From assembly GCF_016918855.1 (NCBI RefSeq), contig NZ_JADKYB010000029.1:54733-118732 (forward strand): 64,000 bases of DNA, read 5' to 3'. The notes below the pieces were generated by a model. It was not told the DNA's origin. It worked only from the letters and a program-made list of their open reading frames with translations, and searched no databases. The DNA comes from Actinacidiphila acididurans. Its GTDB lineage: Bacteria > Actinomycetota > Actinomycetes > Streptomycetales > Streptomycetaceae. This document shows positions 24,681 to 34,185 of the stretch, one piece after another. Numbering within the stretch: the stretch's first letter is position 1; every line of letters begins with the position of its first letter. The translations under genes were made by a program, and so were the position numbers.

Positions 24681-25679
24681 GTGGCTGATCAGCACGGCAC
24701 CGAAGCACCGATACGGACCCGCGGCACGCTCCGGGAGAGCGCGGCGCGGATTCTCCGCGTGGGCGGCGGCGCCGACCCGGCGTCAGGCGCGCGGGGACTC
24801 GTGGCCCGGGTGGCCGCGCTGCGCGGTGCCGGGGCCCGGCCGGGCGGCGCGGACGACAGTGCCGGCGCGCCGGAAACCGCCGACGGGGGCGGAGACGGGA
24901 GCGGCGTCGCGGACGAAGGCGGACCCGCGGGCCGGCCGGGGCGTCCTCGGCGGCGCGGGCGCAGGGTCGCGCTGATCGCCGGCGGGACGGCGGCGGTGCT
25001 GGCCGGGCTGAGCGCGACGGCCGACGTGACGCTCGAACACGTGGCGCGGCACCGGATCGCACAGGCCGCGACCTGCAAACTGCGGCCCACCGGCCCGGTC
25101 TCGGCCGGGCTGGACGGCACCTTCGCCGGGCTGCGGCTGATCACCGGCGAGGTCGGCACGGTAAAGATCAGTGCCGGGGACGTACGCCGCGACGGCATCG
25201 GCATGTCGGTGGCCGCCGAACTGCACGACGTGACCACCAAGGGCGCCACCAGCGGCGGCTGGGCCCGGGCCACCATCGGCTACGGGCAGCTGCGCACACA
25301 CCTGGGCAGCGCGGCGGCAGGGCTGGCGCCGGGCCCGGACGGCTCGGGCGGACTGGTGCTGACCGGCACCTTCGCCGGGATCCCGCTGCCCGTCACCGTC
25401 CGCACCAGGCTCACCACCGACGCCGGCACCCTGACCGTCACCCCTGTGGTGCTGTCCTTCTTCGGCCAGGACATCCCGCTCGGCAGGGCGGCGACCGCCC
25501 CCAACGCCACCGCCCTGGCCCGCAAGCTGGCCCCCCGCACGGTCTCCCTGCCCGCCCTCCCCCACGGCGTGTCCCTGACCGGCGCCAAGGCCACCGACGA
25601 GGGCCTGGTCCTGTCCCTCACCCTGGCCCGCAGCGACGGCTCCAGCCACTCCTACACGTCCGGCGCCTGCGGCCACTGA
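24681..25679 (+). CDS. DUF2993 (LmeA-like) membrane-anchored protein
   Basis: A 332-residue protein with a long charged N-terminal cytoplasmic part (Arg/Gly/Asp-rich), one membrane helix (VALIAGGTAAVLAGLSATA, about residues 105-123) and an extracytoplasmic DUF2993 domain. Typical motifs are GLRLITGEVGTVKISAGDVR and later GIPLPVTVRTRL. In mycobacteria LmeA aids lipomannan elongation; the streptomycete role is not known. GTG 24681 is chosen. Confidence 0.8.
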   Translation: MADQHGTEAPIRTRGTLRESAARILRVGGGADPASGARGLVARVAALRGAGARPGGADDSAGAPETADGGGDGSGVADEGGPAGRPGRPRRRGRRVALIAGGTAAVLAGLSATADVTLEHVARHRIAQAATCKLRPTGPVSAGLDGTFAGLRLITGEVGTVKISAGDVRRDGIGMSVAAELHDVTTKGATSGGWARATIGYGQLRTHLGSAAAGLAPGPDGSGGLVLTGTFAGIPLPVTVRTRLTTDAGTLTVTPVVLSFFGQDIPLGRAATAPNATALARKLAPRTVSLPALPHGVSLTGAKATDEGLVLSLTLARSDGSSHSYTSGACGH

Positions 25680-25864
25680 GGCCGCGGCGGGACGACCTGA
25701 CGTACCGTCACACATGCCGTCACACATACCCGTCGCGGACCGCAGCCGGGACGTGACGAGGAGTGGGGCCCGGTATCGACCCGGCGATCAACGCTCCCTA
25801 GGATGGCAGCACTTCCGCGGCAGTTGCGGGGGTGTGCACGGTCGAGACGCCACGAGGGGCCCGG

Positions 25865-26680
25865 ATGACGAACGGGAAAACACCGCTGACGGACAGGATC
25901 GACGTGACGGTGCCCAGCGTGGCCCGCATGTACGACTACCTGCTGGACGGGAAGGACAACTACCCGGCCGACCGGGAGGCCACCGAGCAATTACTGCAGG
26001 CCGTCCCCAGCATGAAGGTCCTGGCGCTGAACAACCGGCAGTTCCTGCGCCGGGTGGTGCGGGTGCTCGCCGAGGACTACGGCGTCAAGCAGTTCGTCGA
26101 CCACGGCTCCGGCCTGCCGACGCAGGACAACGTGCACGAGGTGGCGCAGCGCGTGCACCCGGACGCCCGCGTGGTCTACACGGACAACGACCCGATCGTG
26201 CTGGCGCACGGGCGGGCGCTGCTGGAGCAGAACGAGAACACCGCGGTGTTGCAGGCCGACTTCCGCGACACCGAGACCATATGGAACAGCGCCGAGGTCC
26301 GGCGGCTGATCAACCCGGACGAGCCGGTGGCCGCGCTGTTCGTCTCGGTGCTGCACTGCATCAAGGACTCCGACGACCCCGCCGGGGTGATCCGCCGGGT
26401 CGCCGAGCGGCTGGCGCCCGGCAGCTTCCTGGTGGTGTGCCAACTGGTCAGCGAGGACGCCGAGACCCGGCGGTTCGTCACCGACTTCATGGACCGTTCC
26501 ACCGGCGGCAATTGGGGCGAGGTGCGCCAGGAGGCCGATGTGCGGCGCTTCCTGGAGGGCACCGAGATCCTCGAGCCGGGCCTGGTCGAGGTCTCCACCT
26601 GGCGGCAGGACAGCGACCTCACCCTCACGCAGCCCAGCTTCGAGTGGATCGAGTACGGCGGGGTCGGCCGGCTGGTCTGA
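25865..26680 (+). CDS. SAM-dependent methyltransferase (DUF574 family) with TTA codon
   Basis: A 271-residue protein of the actinomycete-specific SAM methyltransferase family. Hallmarks are SVARMYDYLLDGKDNYPADR at the start, QFVDHGSGLPTQDNVHEV around residue 79, VVYTDNDPIVLAHGRALL and LFVSVLHCIKD. Codon 43 is TTA (25991-25993), rare in Streptomyces, so translation may depend on the bldA tRNA. Substrate unknown. These genes often lie next to XRE/DUF397 genes, as here. Confidence 0.9.
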   Translation: MTNGKTPLTDRIDVTVPSVARMYDYLLDGKDNYPADREATEQLLQAVPSMKVLALNNRQFLRRVVRVLAEDYGVKQFVDHGSGLPTQDNVHEVAQRVHPDARVVYTDNDPIVLAHGRALLEQNENTAVLQADFRDTETIWNSAEVRRLINPDEPVAALFVSVLHCIKDSDDPAGVIRRVAERLAPGSFLVVCQLVSEDAETRRFVTDFMDRSTGGNWGEVRQEADVRRFLEGTEILEPGLVEVSTWRQDSDLTLTQPSFEWIEYGGVGRLV

Positions 26681-26695
26681 CCGGTAGGTCATCCC

Positions 26696-26725
26696 GGGCC
26701 CGGGACCGGCACACAGCCCGGGCCC
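26696..26725. terminator. Hairpin between convergent methyltransferase and XRE genes
   Basis: GGGCCCGGG (26696-26704) and CCCGGGCCC (26717-26725) pair perfectly in the 73-bp convergent gap. Confidence 0.6.
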
Positions 26726-26753
26726 GGGCCCGTACCGCGATCCACACGCCCGG

Positions 26754-27656
26754 CTACGCGTAGCGCAGCAGCGCGTCCTCCAGCATCGCCCGGCTCGCGG
26801 CCGGGGTGGCGGAAAGCGCGCTCAACTCGTCCAGCGCGGCACGGTACTTGTCGAGGTCCTCCAGCCGGTCCAGGTAGACCGCGCTGGTCATGTGCTCCAG
26901 GTACACCACGTCGGGCAGGAAGCCCTGGGCGAACCGCAGGTAGGTGACCGGGGCGCCGGGGGTGGCCGCGGCGCTGGCCTCGTAGGAGGCGACCTGCAGC
27001 CGCACGCCCGGCTGGCGGAGCATGGTCAGTAAGTGGATCAGCTGGTCGCGCATCACGTCGCGGCCGCCGACCGGGCGGTGCAGCACGCCCTCGTCCACGA
27101 TCGCCCACAGGACGGGGGCGCCCGGCTCCGCCATCCGGCGCTGGCGCTCCAGCCGCAGCTCCACCCGCCGGTCGATGTCCTGGTCCGGGGCGAGCCGGTG
27201 GCCGCTGCGGACCACGGCCCGGGCGTAGGCGGGGGTCTGGAGCAGTCCGGGCACGAACTGCGTCTCGTACGTGCGGATGATGTGGGCGTCCCGCTCCAGG
27301 CCGATCAACTGCTGGAGCCAGTCGGGGACGACCTCGCCGTAGGGGTGCCACCATTCCGGCAGGGCGGAGCGCTTGACGAGTTCCGCGATCTCGGTGCGCT
27401 CGGTCTCGGGCACGCCGTAGAGGCTGAGCAGTTCGTCCACGTCGCGCTGCTTGAGCGAGACGTGGGCGGTCTCCATGCGGCTGATCTTGGAGATGTGCGC
27501 CCGGATGTGGTGTCCGGCGGCCGCCGGGCTGATGCCGCGGCTCTCCCGCATTGCCCGCAAGTAGTGGCCGAGCACCCGGGCCAGGGCTTTGGTACCCATG
27601 TCCGGTCGGCGTTCGACCAGGTGTATGGGTGAGACGGGCTGTACGGATGCGGGCAT
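26754..27656 (-). CDS. XRE-family regulator with DUF5753 (Scr1/WhiJ-like)
   Basis: A 300-residue regulator. The helix-turn-helix (LGHYLRAMRESRGISPAAAG, then HISKISRMETAHVSLKQRDV) lies in residues about 25-85. The DUF5753 domain begins with PDWLQQLIGLERDAHIIRTY and ends at ALLRYA. This is the WhiJ-like class that works with DUF397 proteins in development. ATG 27656 is chosen from context. The DUF397 gene is upstream on the same strand. Confidence 0.92.
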   Translation of the reverse strand: MPASVQPVSPIHLVERRPDMGTKALARVLGHYLRAMRESRGISPAAAGHHIRAHISKISRMETAHVSLKQRDVDELLSLYGVPETERTEIAELVKRSALPEWWHPYGEVVPDWLQQLIGLERDAHIIRTYETQFVPGLLQTPAYARAVVRSGHRLAPDQDIDRRVELRLERQRRMAEPGAPVLWAIVDEGVLHRPVGGRDVMRDQLIHLLTMLRQPGVRLQVASYEASAAATPGAPVTYLRFAQGFLPDVVYLEHMTSAVYLDRLEDLDKYRAALDELSALSATPAASRAMLEDALLRYA

Positions 27657-27936
27657 GCGGGCTCCAAGGAAATACCGGACGCGCCAGTATTGCACCGCGG
27701 AGCCCGCCCCCACTTCCCAACAGGGGGTGTTATCGGCCGACTTCATCGGGTGAACCTGGTCGGCCCCACCTCCTCAACGGGCCGGACGGCCCGGGGGTCA
27801 CGCCCCGATTTTCCGCCGGGGCCACGGGCCGCCGGGCTCGGCCCGGTCGGACCACGGCACGTGCACCGCGTGACGGTCCGGCCTGATCGGCCGGTGAAAA
27901 AACGGCTTGATCGATCGCTGCGCGCGGCCGCGACGA

Positions 27937-28173
27937 TCAGTTCGTGAACGCGTCGAAGTCCCCGTCTTTGGCGCCGGTCACGAAGGCGATGATCTCCGCA
28001 CGGGTGTAGACCAGGGCGGGACCCTGCGGGTGGCGGGAGTTGCGCACCGCGACGGAGCCGTCGGTGAGCTGGGCCAGCTCCACGCAATTGCCGCTCTGGT
28101 TGCTGCGGCCGCTCTTGATCCAGTGCGCTCCGGTGATCGAGTCGGCCGGTATCCCGTTCTCGAACTGCTGCAC
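27937..28173 (-). CDS. DUF397 small regulatory partner protein
   Basis: A 78-residue DUF397 protein with the family signatures HWIKSGRSNQSGNCVELAQL, VAVRNSRHPQGPAL and a FVTGAKDGDFD ending. These proteins pair with WhiJ-like XRE regulators, probably as antagonists (toxin-antitoxin-like behaviour has been proposed for related pairs). It precedes the XRE gene with a 280-base gap. Confidence 0.92.
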   Translation of the reverse strand: MQQFENGIPADSITGAHWIKSGRSNQSGNCVELAQLTDGSVAVRNSRHPQGPALVYTRAEIIAFVTGAKDGDFDAFTN

Positions 28174-28419
28174 TTGGCATCACTCCTTCGTGGGCTTGTG
28201 GTCCCGCGAGCGTGGTTCCGGTTCGGAAACCACCATAGGTTCACTCGTACCAGACGGCGCACGTGCGGATGCAATTTCGAATGCAATTGCAGCGAAGATG
28301 CGCCAAGGAGCGCTACGCTCGGGGCCGTTGTACTGCCGTTGCCGATGTGACGGCAGGGGCGTGGCAGCACGCCTGGTGCGCCCGCTTTGCCCGGCAGGTT
28401 CGGAAAGGGATGACCCGTC

Positions 28420-29013
28420 ATGACCGCCCAGTGGTCCGACACCGTGAGCGGCCCGCGGGCCCGGACCCCGGTGGCACCGGGCCCGGAGGTCGGCCCGCTC
28501 GACGTGTTCCTGCGCTCGGGGGCCGGCCAGTGGGGCCTGCCGCACGGCTCGGACGGCAGCGGCCTGGCCGCCCTGCGGTTCGACGCCGGCCCGGGCAGCG
28601 CCGCCCGCACCCGGCCCTTCCTGCGCCGCACCCTGGGCGCCTGGCACCTGCCGGACCTGGTGGAGGACGCGGCCCTGGTCACGGCCGAACTGGTGGCGAA
28701 CGCCGTGACGCACGCGCTGCGCTCCCCGGCCGCGGCGCCCCGCCCCTGCCCGCACGGGACGGTCCCGCCGCCCGCCGCGTGGCTCGCGCTGCTGCGGCTG
28801 GACCGGGCGGTGGTGTGCGCGGTGGCCGACCCCAGCCCGGAGCTGCCGGTGCCGGCCGATCCGCAGCCCTTCGCCGAGTCCGGCCGCGGCCTGCGCATCG
28901 TGGCCGAACTCAGCGAATCCTGGGGCCACACGGCGCCGGTGCCAGGGGGCAAGACCGTGTGGGCCCGCCTGACCGGCCCCGATCCCACCTGGTCGGGGCC
29001 CCGCTCGCTCTGA
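28420..29013 (+). CDS. ATP-binding (HATPase, RsbW-like) regulatory protein
   Basis: A 197-residue protein with a GHKL ATPase fold. The N-box is in LVTAELVANAVTHAL and the G1/G2 region in ESGRGLRIVAELSESWG. It lacks histidine kinase domains, like the anti-sigma factor type kinases common in streptomycetes. It is divergent from the DUF397 gene, a common triad with an XRE regulator. Confidence 0.88.
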   Translation: MTAQWSDTVSGPRARTPVAPGPEVGPLDVFLRSGAGQWGLPHGSDGSGLAALRFDAGPGSAARTRPFLRRTLGAWHLPDLVEDAALVTAELVANAVTHALRSPAAAPRPCPHGTVPPPAAWLALLRLDRAVVCAVADPSPELPVPADPQPFAESGRGLRIVAELSESWGHTAPVPGGKTVWARLTGPDPTWSGPRSL

Positions 29014-29121
29014 CGCTGCCCGCTCCGACCCCGCCCGCTCCGACCCCGCCGGTTCCGGCAGCCGTCAGCCCTGTCGGGCCCGCAGCCGTCGATTCACACG
29101 GGGCCGGCAGCCGTAAACCAC

Positions 29122-29148
29122 CGAGCGCCCGGCAGCACCGGGCGCTCG
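29122..29148. terminator. Bidirectional terminator hairpin
   Basis: CGAGCGCCCGG (29122-29132) and its exact complement (29138-29148) flank a CAGCA loop. It separates the ATP-binding protein and GH36 genes, which converge. Confidence 0.75.
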
Positions 29149-29163
29149 TCAGGGACCGTCGGC

Positions 29164-31362
29164 TCAGTCCGCGCGCCGCACCTCCAGCAGCAGCGCCTGC
29201 TCCGGGTTGAGGTTGGGCAGCGGCACACCGGCGACGGCCAGCACCGATCCCGGCAGGGTGACCCAGTCCTCCAGCGCGGCGGTGAACCAGGCGGGGCCGC
29301 CGGTCTGGTTCAGGGACGGCAGGCCGAGGTCGGTCCGGACCCGGACCCGGTAGGGGGTGTCAGCGGCCAGCCCGGGCAGGCGGACCCGGCCGGACTGGCC
29401 CTCGGGGCTGGTGGCCACCCGCGCCCAGCAGTAGAGGGCGTGCGAGCCGTCGTGGCCGACGACGCCGTGCAGCAGATTCGCGTCGGTGCCGAGGTCGGCG
29501 CGCACCGTGCGGCCGCCGTGCAGCAGCGGGCGCAGCTCCCGGTAGAGCGCGGTCCAGGCGGTGAGGTGGGCCAGTTCCTCGGGCGCGCACCGGGTGAGGT
29601 CCTGCTCGATGCCGGCGTGGCCGAACAGGGCGGTGGTCAGCCGGAAGGTGTCGCTGCTGACCCGGGCGGTGGTGTGGCTGGTGGCGGGGCCGACGTGGGC
29701 GCCGATCAGCTCGGGCGGCAGCAGCTGAGCGGTCCAGCGCTGGATGGCCTGGCGCTCCACCGGGTCGTTGCAGTCCGAGGCCCACACCCGGTCGGTGCGG
29801 GACAGGATGCCCAGGTCCACCCGGCCGCCGCCGCTCGCGCAGCTCTCGATCTCCAGGCCGGGGTGGCGTTCCTTGAGCGTGTCGAGCAGCCGGTACAGGG
29901 CGGGCACCTGGGCGTGGCCGACCGGGCGGTCCCCGGGGCCGTGCACGGCCTCGTGCAGCTCGCGGTTGTGGTCCCACTTCAGGTACGCGATCTCGTACTT
30001 GTCGACCAGCGCGTCCAGCGCCTGGAGCAGGTAGTCCCACACGCCGGGGTTGGACAGGTCCAGCACGTGCTGGTGGCGGGCGGCAGGGCCGACGCCGGCC
30101 GCCGGGCCCAGCACCCAGTCGGGGTGCTCGCGGGCCAGGTCGGAGTCGAGGTTGACCATCTCGGGCTCGACCCACAGGCCGAACTCCATGCCGAGCGAGC
30201 GCACGTGGTCCACCAGCGGGGTCAGCCCCTCGGGCCACACCACCGGGTCGACCGTCCAGTCGCCGAGCCCCGCGTGGTCCGAGCGTCGCCCGCGGAACCA
30301 GCCGTCGTCCAGCACGAACCGCTCGACGCCGACCTCGGCCGCCCGTTCCGCCAGCCCCAGCAGCCGGTCGAGGTCGTGGTCGAAGTAGACCGCCTCCCAG
30401 CTGTTGAGGATCACCGGGCGCGGCCGCACCGGGTGCTGCGGGCGCGACCGGAGCAGGGTGTGGAAGCGGTCGGCGAGCCCGTCGAGGCCCTGGTCGGTCC
30501 AGGTGAAGTGGCACACCGGGGTGGTGTACGACTCCCCCGGCGCGAGCCGCACCTCGCCGGCCCGCAGCAGTTCCCCGCCGCCGAGGACCGCCGCGTGGGT
30601 GCCGGCGCCCTCCGGCAGTTGCTCGACCAGATATCGCTGGTCGCCGCTCCAGGCGATGTGCATGCCCCACAGCTCGCCGTGCCGGAAGCCGAAGCCGGGC
30701 ACCCCGACCGTGACCAGATACGGCGAGTCCAGGCCGGGCTTGCCGCGGCGCACCTCGCGCGAGTAGGTGCCGAAGCCCAGCGGGCGCCGCTGCGGGGAGC
30801 GTTCCCGGCTCCACTTGCCGGTGAAGTCCAGGATCTCCGCGGCCCGGCGGGGCAGCGGCAGCAGCGTGGTGACCTGCGTGAGGTCGTACGGTTCCGGGCG
30901 CGCGTCGGCCCGCCGGTCCAGGCGGGTGCCGACGGACAGCACCCCGGAGGGCTCCATGGTGTAGGTGACGGTGACGTCGAGGCCGGCCGCGCTGTCGCCG
31001 AGGCGCAGGACGAGTTCGCCGCCCTGGTCGCCCGGGGTGGCCTGGGAGCCGCCGCGGACCTCGGTGCCGGTCAGGATCAGCCGCGGGGCGGCGGTGGTGC
31101 CCGCGATGTGGCCGTGGTGGGCGGGGGTGCCGGACCAGCCGTCGGCCTCGGTGGGCCAGACGGTGAACCGGCGCGGGATGTCGATGGAGTTGTTGAGGAC
31201 CGCGGGCTCGCCGGTCAGGCCGAGTGCCGCGAGTCCGGCGTCGCCCAGGTCGCCGAGGTCCGCTCCCCAGTGGAGGACTCTGGGCACCGGCTCGCTGAGC
31301 TCCACCACGAGTGCGGTACCGGCCGCGCGCAAGGCCACGATCCGCGCGGTGCTGTCTGCCAT
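29164..31362 (-). CDS. GH36 alpha-galactosidase
   Basis: A 732-residue cytoplasmic enzyme (no signal peptide) of glycoside hydrolase family 36. It has an N-terminal beta domain, a TIM barrel starting PVILNSWEAVYFDHD, and a C-terminal beta domain. The nucleophile is in YLKWDHNRE (about Asp464) and the acid/base in VWASDCNDPVERQ (about Asp530). It hydrolyses alpha-1,6-galactosides taken into the cell. It is downstream of the secreted GH27 gene on the same strand, but a hairpin separates them. Confidence 0.95.
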   Translation of the reverse strand: MADSTARIVALRAAGTALVVELSEPVPRVLHWGADLGDLGDAGLAALGLTGEPAVLNNSIDIPRRFTVWPTEADGWSGTPAHHGHIAGTTAAPRLILTGTEVRGGSQATPGDQGGELVLRLGDSAAGLDVTVTYTMEPSGVLSVGTRLDRRADARPEPYDLTQVTTLLPLPRRAAEILDFTGKWSRERSPQRRPLGFGTYSREVRRGKPGLDSPYLVTVGVPGFGFRHGELWGMHIAWSGDQRYLVEQLPEGAGTHAAVLGGGELLRAGEVRLAPGESYTTPVCHFTWTDQGLDGLADRFHTLLRSRPQHPVRPRPVILNSWEAVYFDHDLDRLLGLAERAAEVGVERFVLDDGWFRGRRSDHAGLGDWTVDPVVWPEGLTPLVDHVRSLGMEFGLWVEPEMVNLDSDLAREHPDWVLGPAAGVGPAARHQHVLDLSNPGVWDYLLQALDALVDKYEIAYLKWDHNRELHEAVHGPGDRPVGHAQVPALYRLLDTLKERHPGLEIESCASGGGRVDLGILSRTDRVWASDCNDPVERQAIQRWTAQLLPPELIGAHVGPATSHTTARVSSDTFRLTTALFGHAGIEQDLTRCAPEELAHLTAWTALYRELRPLLHGGRTVRADLGTDANLLHGVVGHDGSHALYCWARVATSPEGQSGRVRLPGLAADTPYRVRVRTDLGLPSLNQTGGPAWFTAALEDWVTLPGSVLAVAGVPLPNLNPEQALLLEVRRAD

Positions 31363-31638
31363 AGGGAGGTCCCTTTCTGTTGTCCGGCTGGCCGGACGGG
31401 CCCGGTGGGGGCCGCGTCCGGCGCCGGGTCACCGGTTGCTGTCTGTCGTTCGGCTCTGGACGAGCCGCGTCGTTGCGGCTCGATCGCGTCCTTGACGGCG
31501 GCGCCGTTGCCGTTCGCCGGGGACGGGCAGAGCACGAACGTACCGGTCGTGGACGCCTCGGACCGGCCCGCCTCCGAACCCGTACCTACCCGCCGCCGCA
31601 CAGGTCCAGTGCCGCGGCCGGAAGGCGGACGGATGCCG
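31363..31638. promoter_or_regulatory. GH36 upstream region with an 8-bp palindrome
   Basis: The gap upstream of GH36 contains CGAGCCGC and GCGGCTCG (31461-31482) with a six-base spacer, a possible operator. No gene is seen. The promoter itself was not identified. Confidence 0.35.
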
Positions 31639-31683
31639 GGGTCCGGCGGCCGGTGTCATCGGGGAGGACCGGTCGCCGGACCC
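31639..31683 (-). terminator. Hairpin after GH27 gene
   Basis: Two 15-base arms (31639-31653 and 31669-31683) match at 14 positions around a 15-base loop. They lie just past the GH27 stop in its transcription direction. This would reduce readthrough into GH36. Confidence 0.65.
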
Positions 31684-31700
31684 CGGGGGTCAGCCGGCGG

Positions 31701-33761
31701 TCACAGGGTGATCCGGTCGACGTCGGAGGCGTAGTCGGACGGGTTGCCGAAGGTGATGCTGTTGGCGCCCGCCTTGAGGGTCACCGGCACGGTGATCGAG
31801 TGCGGCGTGCCCCAGTTGTTGTCGTTGCTGCCGGGCAGCGGGACCTGGAAGGACGTGGCACCGGTGGTGACGACCATCGTGCGGCCCGAGGAGCCGTCGG
31901 TGTAGTCGAGCTTCATCAGGTAGGTGCCGTCCTTGGGCACGGTGACGTTGTTGATCGCCACCGAGCCGCCGCTGCCGAGGTTGCCGACCTTCTTGCCGCC
32001 GGAGCACTCGCCGCAGTCCGAGATGCCCGCGTTGCCGCCCAGGGTGTTGCCGGGCGCCTCGGCCTCGTAGGAGACCGGGCCGCCGGCCGCCGGGGTGGTC
32101 ACGGACACGGCCTTGCTCGGCGCCGAAGTGCGGCCCTTGGCGTCGTGGGCCACGACCGTGAAGGAGTAGCCGGTGGCGGCGTTCAGGCCGGTCACGGTGG
32201 CCGAGGTGCCGGTGCCGGTGGCGGCCTTGGTGGCGCCGGCGTAGATGTCGTAACCGGTGGTGGCGGAGCCGGTGTTCACCGGCTGCCAGGCCAGCGAGAC
32301 GCTGTTCGCGGTGGAGGCGGTGCCGTGGACGCCCAGCACGACGCCGGGGCCGGTGCCGTGGGTGGCCGGGGTCAGCTTGAGCAGCCGCGAGCCGTGCGGG
32401 GGCAGGTTGGCGGTGAAGGAGCCGCCGACGGTGCCGAGGCTGTTGTGGCTCCACAGGTCGCGGACGGCGGCCTTGCCGGTGATGCCGAGGTCGGAGAAGT
32501 CGGCGGTCACGTCGCTGTAGCCGGAGCCCAGGTTGAACAGGGCGACGGTGTAGGTGCCGTCGGCGTTGCGGGCGTACCAGGTCTGCTGCGGGGTGGCCTG
32601 GCTGACCGGGCGGGCCGGGTTGCCGGCCTGGTCGACCGCGATGACCTCGTCGTTGGTGAGCAGCTTCAGACCGTAGGAGTCCAGCTTGGTCAGGTCGTCA
32701 CCGGTGTACAGCGGCGCCGACTCGATCGCCCACAGCGTCTCGTAGGTCTGCCGCTCGACGTCGTTGACGCCGTCCATGGCGCCGTTGCCGACGTCCAGGG
32801 AGTCCAGGTTGTTCCAGTGCCCGGGGGCGGCGTCGTCGATCCACGGCACGACGTCGTTGAAGCGGCCCTTGACCGAGTTGTTCCAGGTCACCAGGGTGTC
32901 GCAGTAGCACTCGACGTCGGTGTCCACGCGCCAGCCGTTGGAGTTCGCCTTCCAGGTCGCGACCTGGCTGTGGCTGAGCGACCAGGACAGGGTGAGCTGG
33001 ATCGGCCGCCCGGTCTTCTGCAGCGCGGTGTGCCAGGCCTGGATGTCGGGCACGTTGTCGTGCGCCGCGTCGCCCTGGTTGGAGCCGGGGCCGACACCGT
33101 CGATCTTGAGGAAGTCCACGCCCCAGCCGGCCAGCTCGTCGGCGACGGACTGGATGTACTTGGTGGTGCAGGGGCTGGCGAAGTCGAGCTGGTACGAGAC
33201 GTTGTCCCAGCCGCTGGTCTTGCGCAGGTCCGGGTAGACGATGTCCTTGGTGGTGCAGCCCGGGGCGCCGTAGATCGGCGTGTTGCCGTTGTTGTAGTAG
33301 TCCTGGTACAGGCCGACCGCCAGGTAGAGGCCGAACTTCAGGCCCTTGCTGTGCAGTTGGTCCCCGACGTACTTCATGCCGTGCGGGAACTTCTTCAGGT
33401 CGGCGGTCGGACGGGCGTAGGCGTCGCCGACGTTCTTGCCGTTGTCGACGTTCCACCCTGCGTCGACGTTGACGTACTCGTAGCCGTGGGACTTCAGCTT
33501 CGAGGCGACCTGGTCCGCCTGCTGGAGGACATGCGATTCGGTGAGCCAGTTCTCCCCGCCGTACCCGGGGAAGTTGGTGGACTCCAGGCTCCAACTGCTC
33601 CAGCCCATGTACGGCTTGGCGGCCAGGAGGGGTGCGGCGGTGCTGTCCGCGGCCGCGTTCGCGGGCGCCGCCGATGCCACGGCGGGCACGGCGAACGCGG
33701 CCGCGAGCGCGGTCACGCAGGTGAGGGTTCTCAGACGTGCGGGTCGAGCTGGACGAGCCAT
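31701..33761 (-). CDS. Secreted GH27 alpha-galactosidase with Fn3 and CBM6/35-like modules
   Basis: A 686-residue exported enzyme with a signal peptide (residues 1-37). The GH27 barrel spans about 48-330 (KPYMGWSSWSLE, YEYVNVDAGWN, nucleophile in FLKIDGVG at Asp221). A C-terminal beta domain, an Fn3-like module (about 470-555, SVSLAWQPVNTGSATTGYDI) and a carbohydrate-binding module (SYEAEAPGNTLGGNAG through the end) follow. It releases galactose from plant galactans or galactomannan outside the cell. A promoter and hairpin precede it, and a ROK repressor is divergent. Confidence 0.95.
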   Translation of the reverse strand: MARPARPARLRTLTCVTALAAAFAVPAVASAAPANAAADSTAAPLLAAKPYMGWSSWSLESTNFPGYGGENWLTESHVLQQADQVASKLKSHGYEYVNVDAGWNVDNGKNVGDAYARPTADLKKFPHGMKYVGDQLHSKGLKFGLYLAVGLYQDYYNNGNTPIYGAPGCTTKDIVYPDLRKTSGWDNVSYQLDFASPCTTKYIQSVADELAGWGVDFLKIDGVGPGSNQGDAAHDNVPDIQAWHTALQKTGRPIQLTLSWSLSHSQVATWKANSNGWRVDTDVECYCDTLVTWNNSVKGRFNDVVPWIDDAAPGHWNNLDSLDVGNGAMDGVNDVERQTYETLWAIESAPLYTGDDLTKLDSYGLKLLTNDEVIAVDQAGNPARPVSQATPQQTWYARNADGTYTVALFNLGSGYSDVTADFSDLGITGKAAVRDLWSHNSLGTVGGSFTANLPPHGSRLLKLTPATHGTGPGVVLGVHGTASTANSVSLAWQPVNTGSATTGYDIYAGATKAATGTGTSATVTGLNAATGYSFTVVAHDAKGRTSAPSKAVSVTTPAAGGPVSYEAEAPGNTLGGNAGISDCGECSGGKKVGNLGSGGSVAINNVTVPKDGTYLMKLDYTDGSSGRTMVVTTGATSFQVPLPGSNDNNWGTPHSITVPVTLKAGANSITFGNPSDYASDVDRITL

Positions 33762-33834
33762 GGATGTACTCCATCTCGGCGCGACAGCAGGCGGACGCGG
33801 CGCCCGCCTGGGGTATCGAGGGTGGTGGGAACCT

Positions 33835-33870
33835 CCCTCGGTGGTGGTCGTCCCGGAACACCACCGAGGG
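33835..33870. promoter_or_regulatory. 12-bp perfect inverted repeat in GH27 leader
   Basis: CCCTCGGTGGTG (33835-33846) and CACCACCGAGGG (33859-33870) are exact complements around 12 bases. It lies in the predicted 5' leader, about 75 bases before the GH27 start. It could be a repressor site or an RNA hairpin. Confidence 0.55.
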
Positions 33871-33956
33871 GCGGGTCGCGACCGGCGGGAGGAAATCCCG
33901 GTCGCGGTCCTGGCCGGGCGGCACCGTCCCTGGCCGCCCCGACAAGGAATGCCGCG

Positions 33957-33986
33957 AATCTAGCCAGGGTTTCCTTCCATCGTCAA
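33957..33986 (-). promoter_or_regulatory. Sigma-70-like promoter of GH27 gene
   Basis: On the minus strand TTGACG (33981-33986) and TAGATT (33957-33962) are separated by 18 bases, close to vegetative consensus. It predicts a leader of about 190 bases before the GH27 ATG. Confidence 0.6.
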
Positions 33987-34156
33987 CATAATCGGCGGCA
34001 AAAACCCGACATCTGATCATGGCGGGATCAGGCGGATACGGTTCGTCGGCGCGCGGTCACCTGCCGCGATGCCGCCACGCGGGCTGGAGCAGCTCATCGG
34101 GCGACCGCTGGTGCCCGCTCGTCGACCGCCAGCGGGGAGAACCCTGCGGCTTTCAT

Positions 34157-34174
34157 ACTTTCCACTGGAAAGGT
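34157..34174. promoter_or_regulatory. Palindrome next to the ROK start
   Basis: CTTTCCA and TGGAAAG (34158-34172) are symmetric about one base, 13 bases before the ROK gene ATG. This suits autoregulation by the ROK protein. AT content is high for the region. Confidence 0.45.
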
Positions 34175-34185
34175 AAGGTCCGGTC

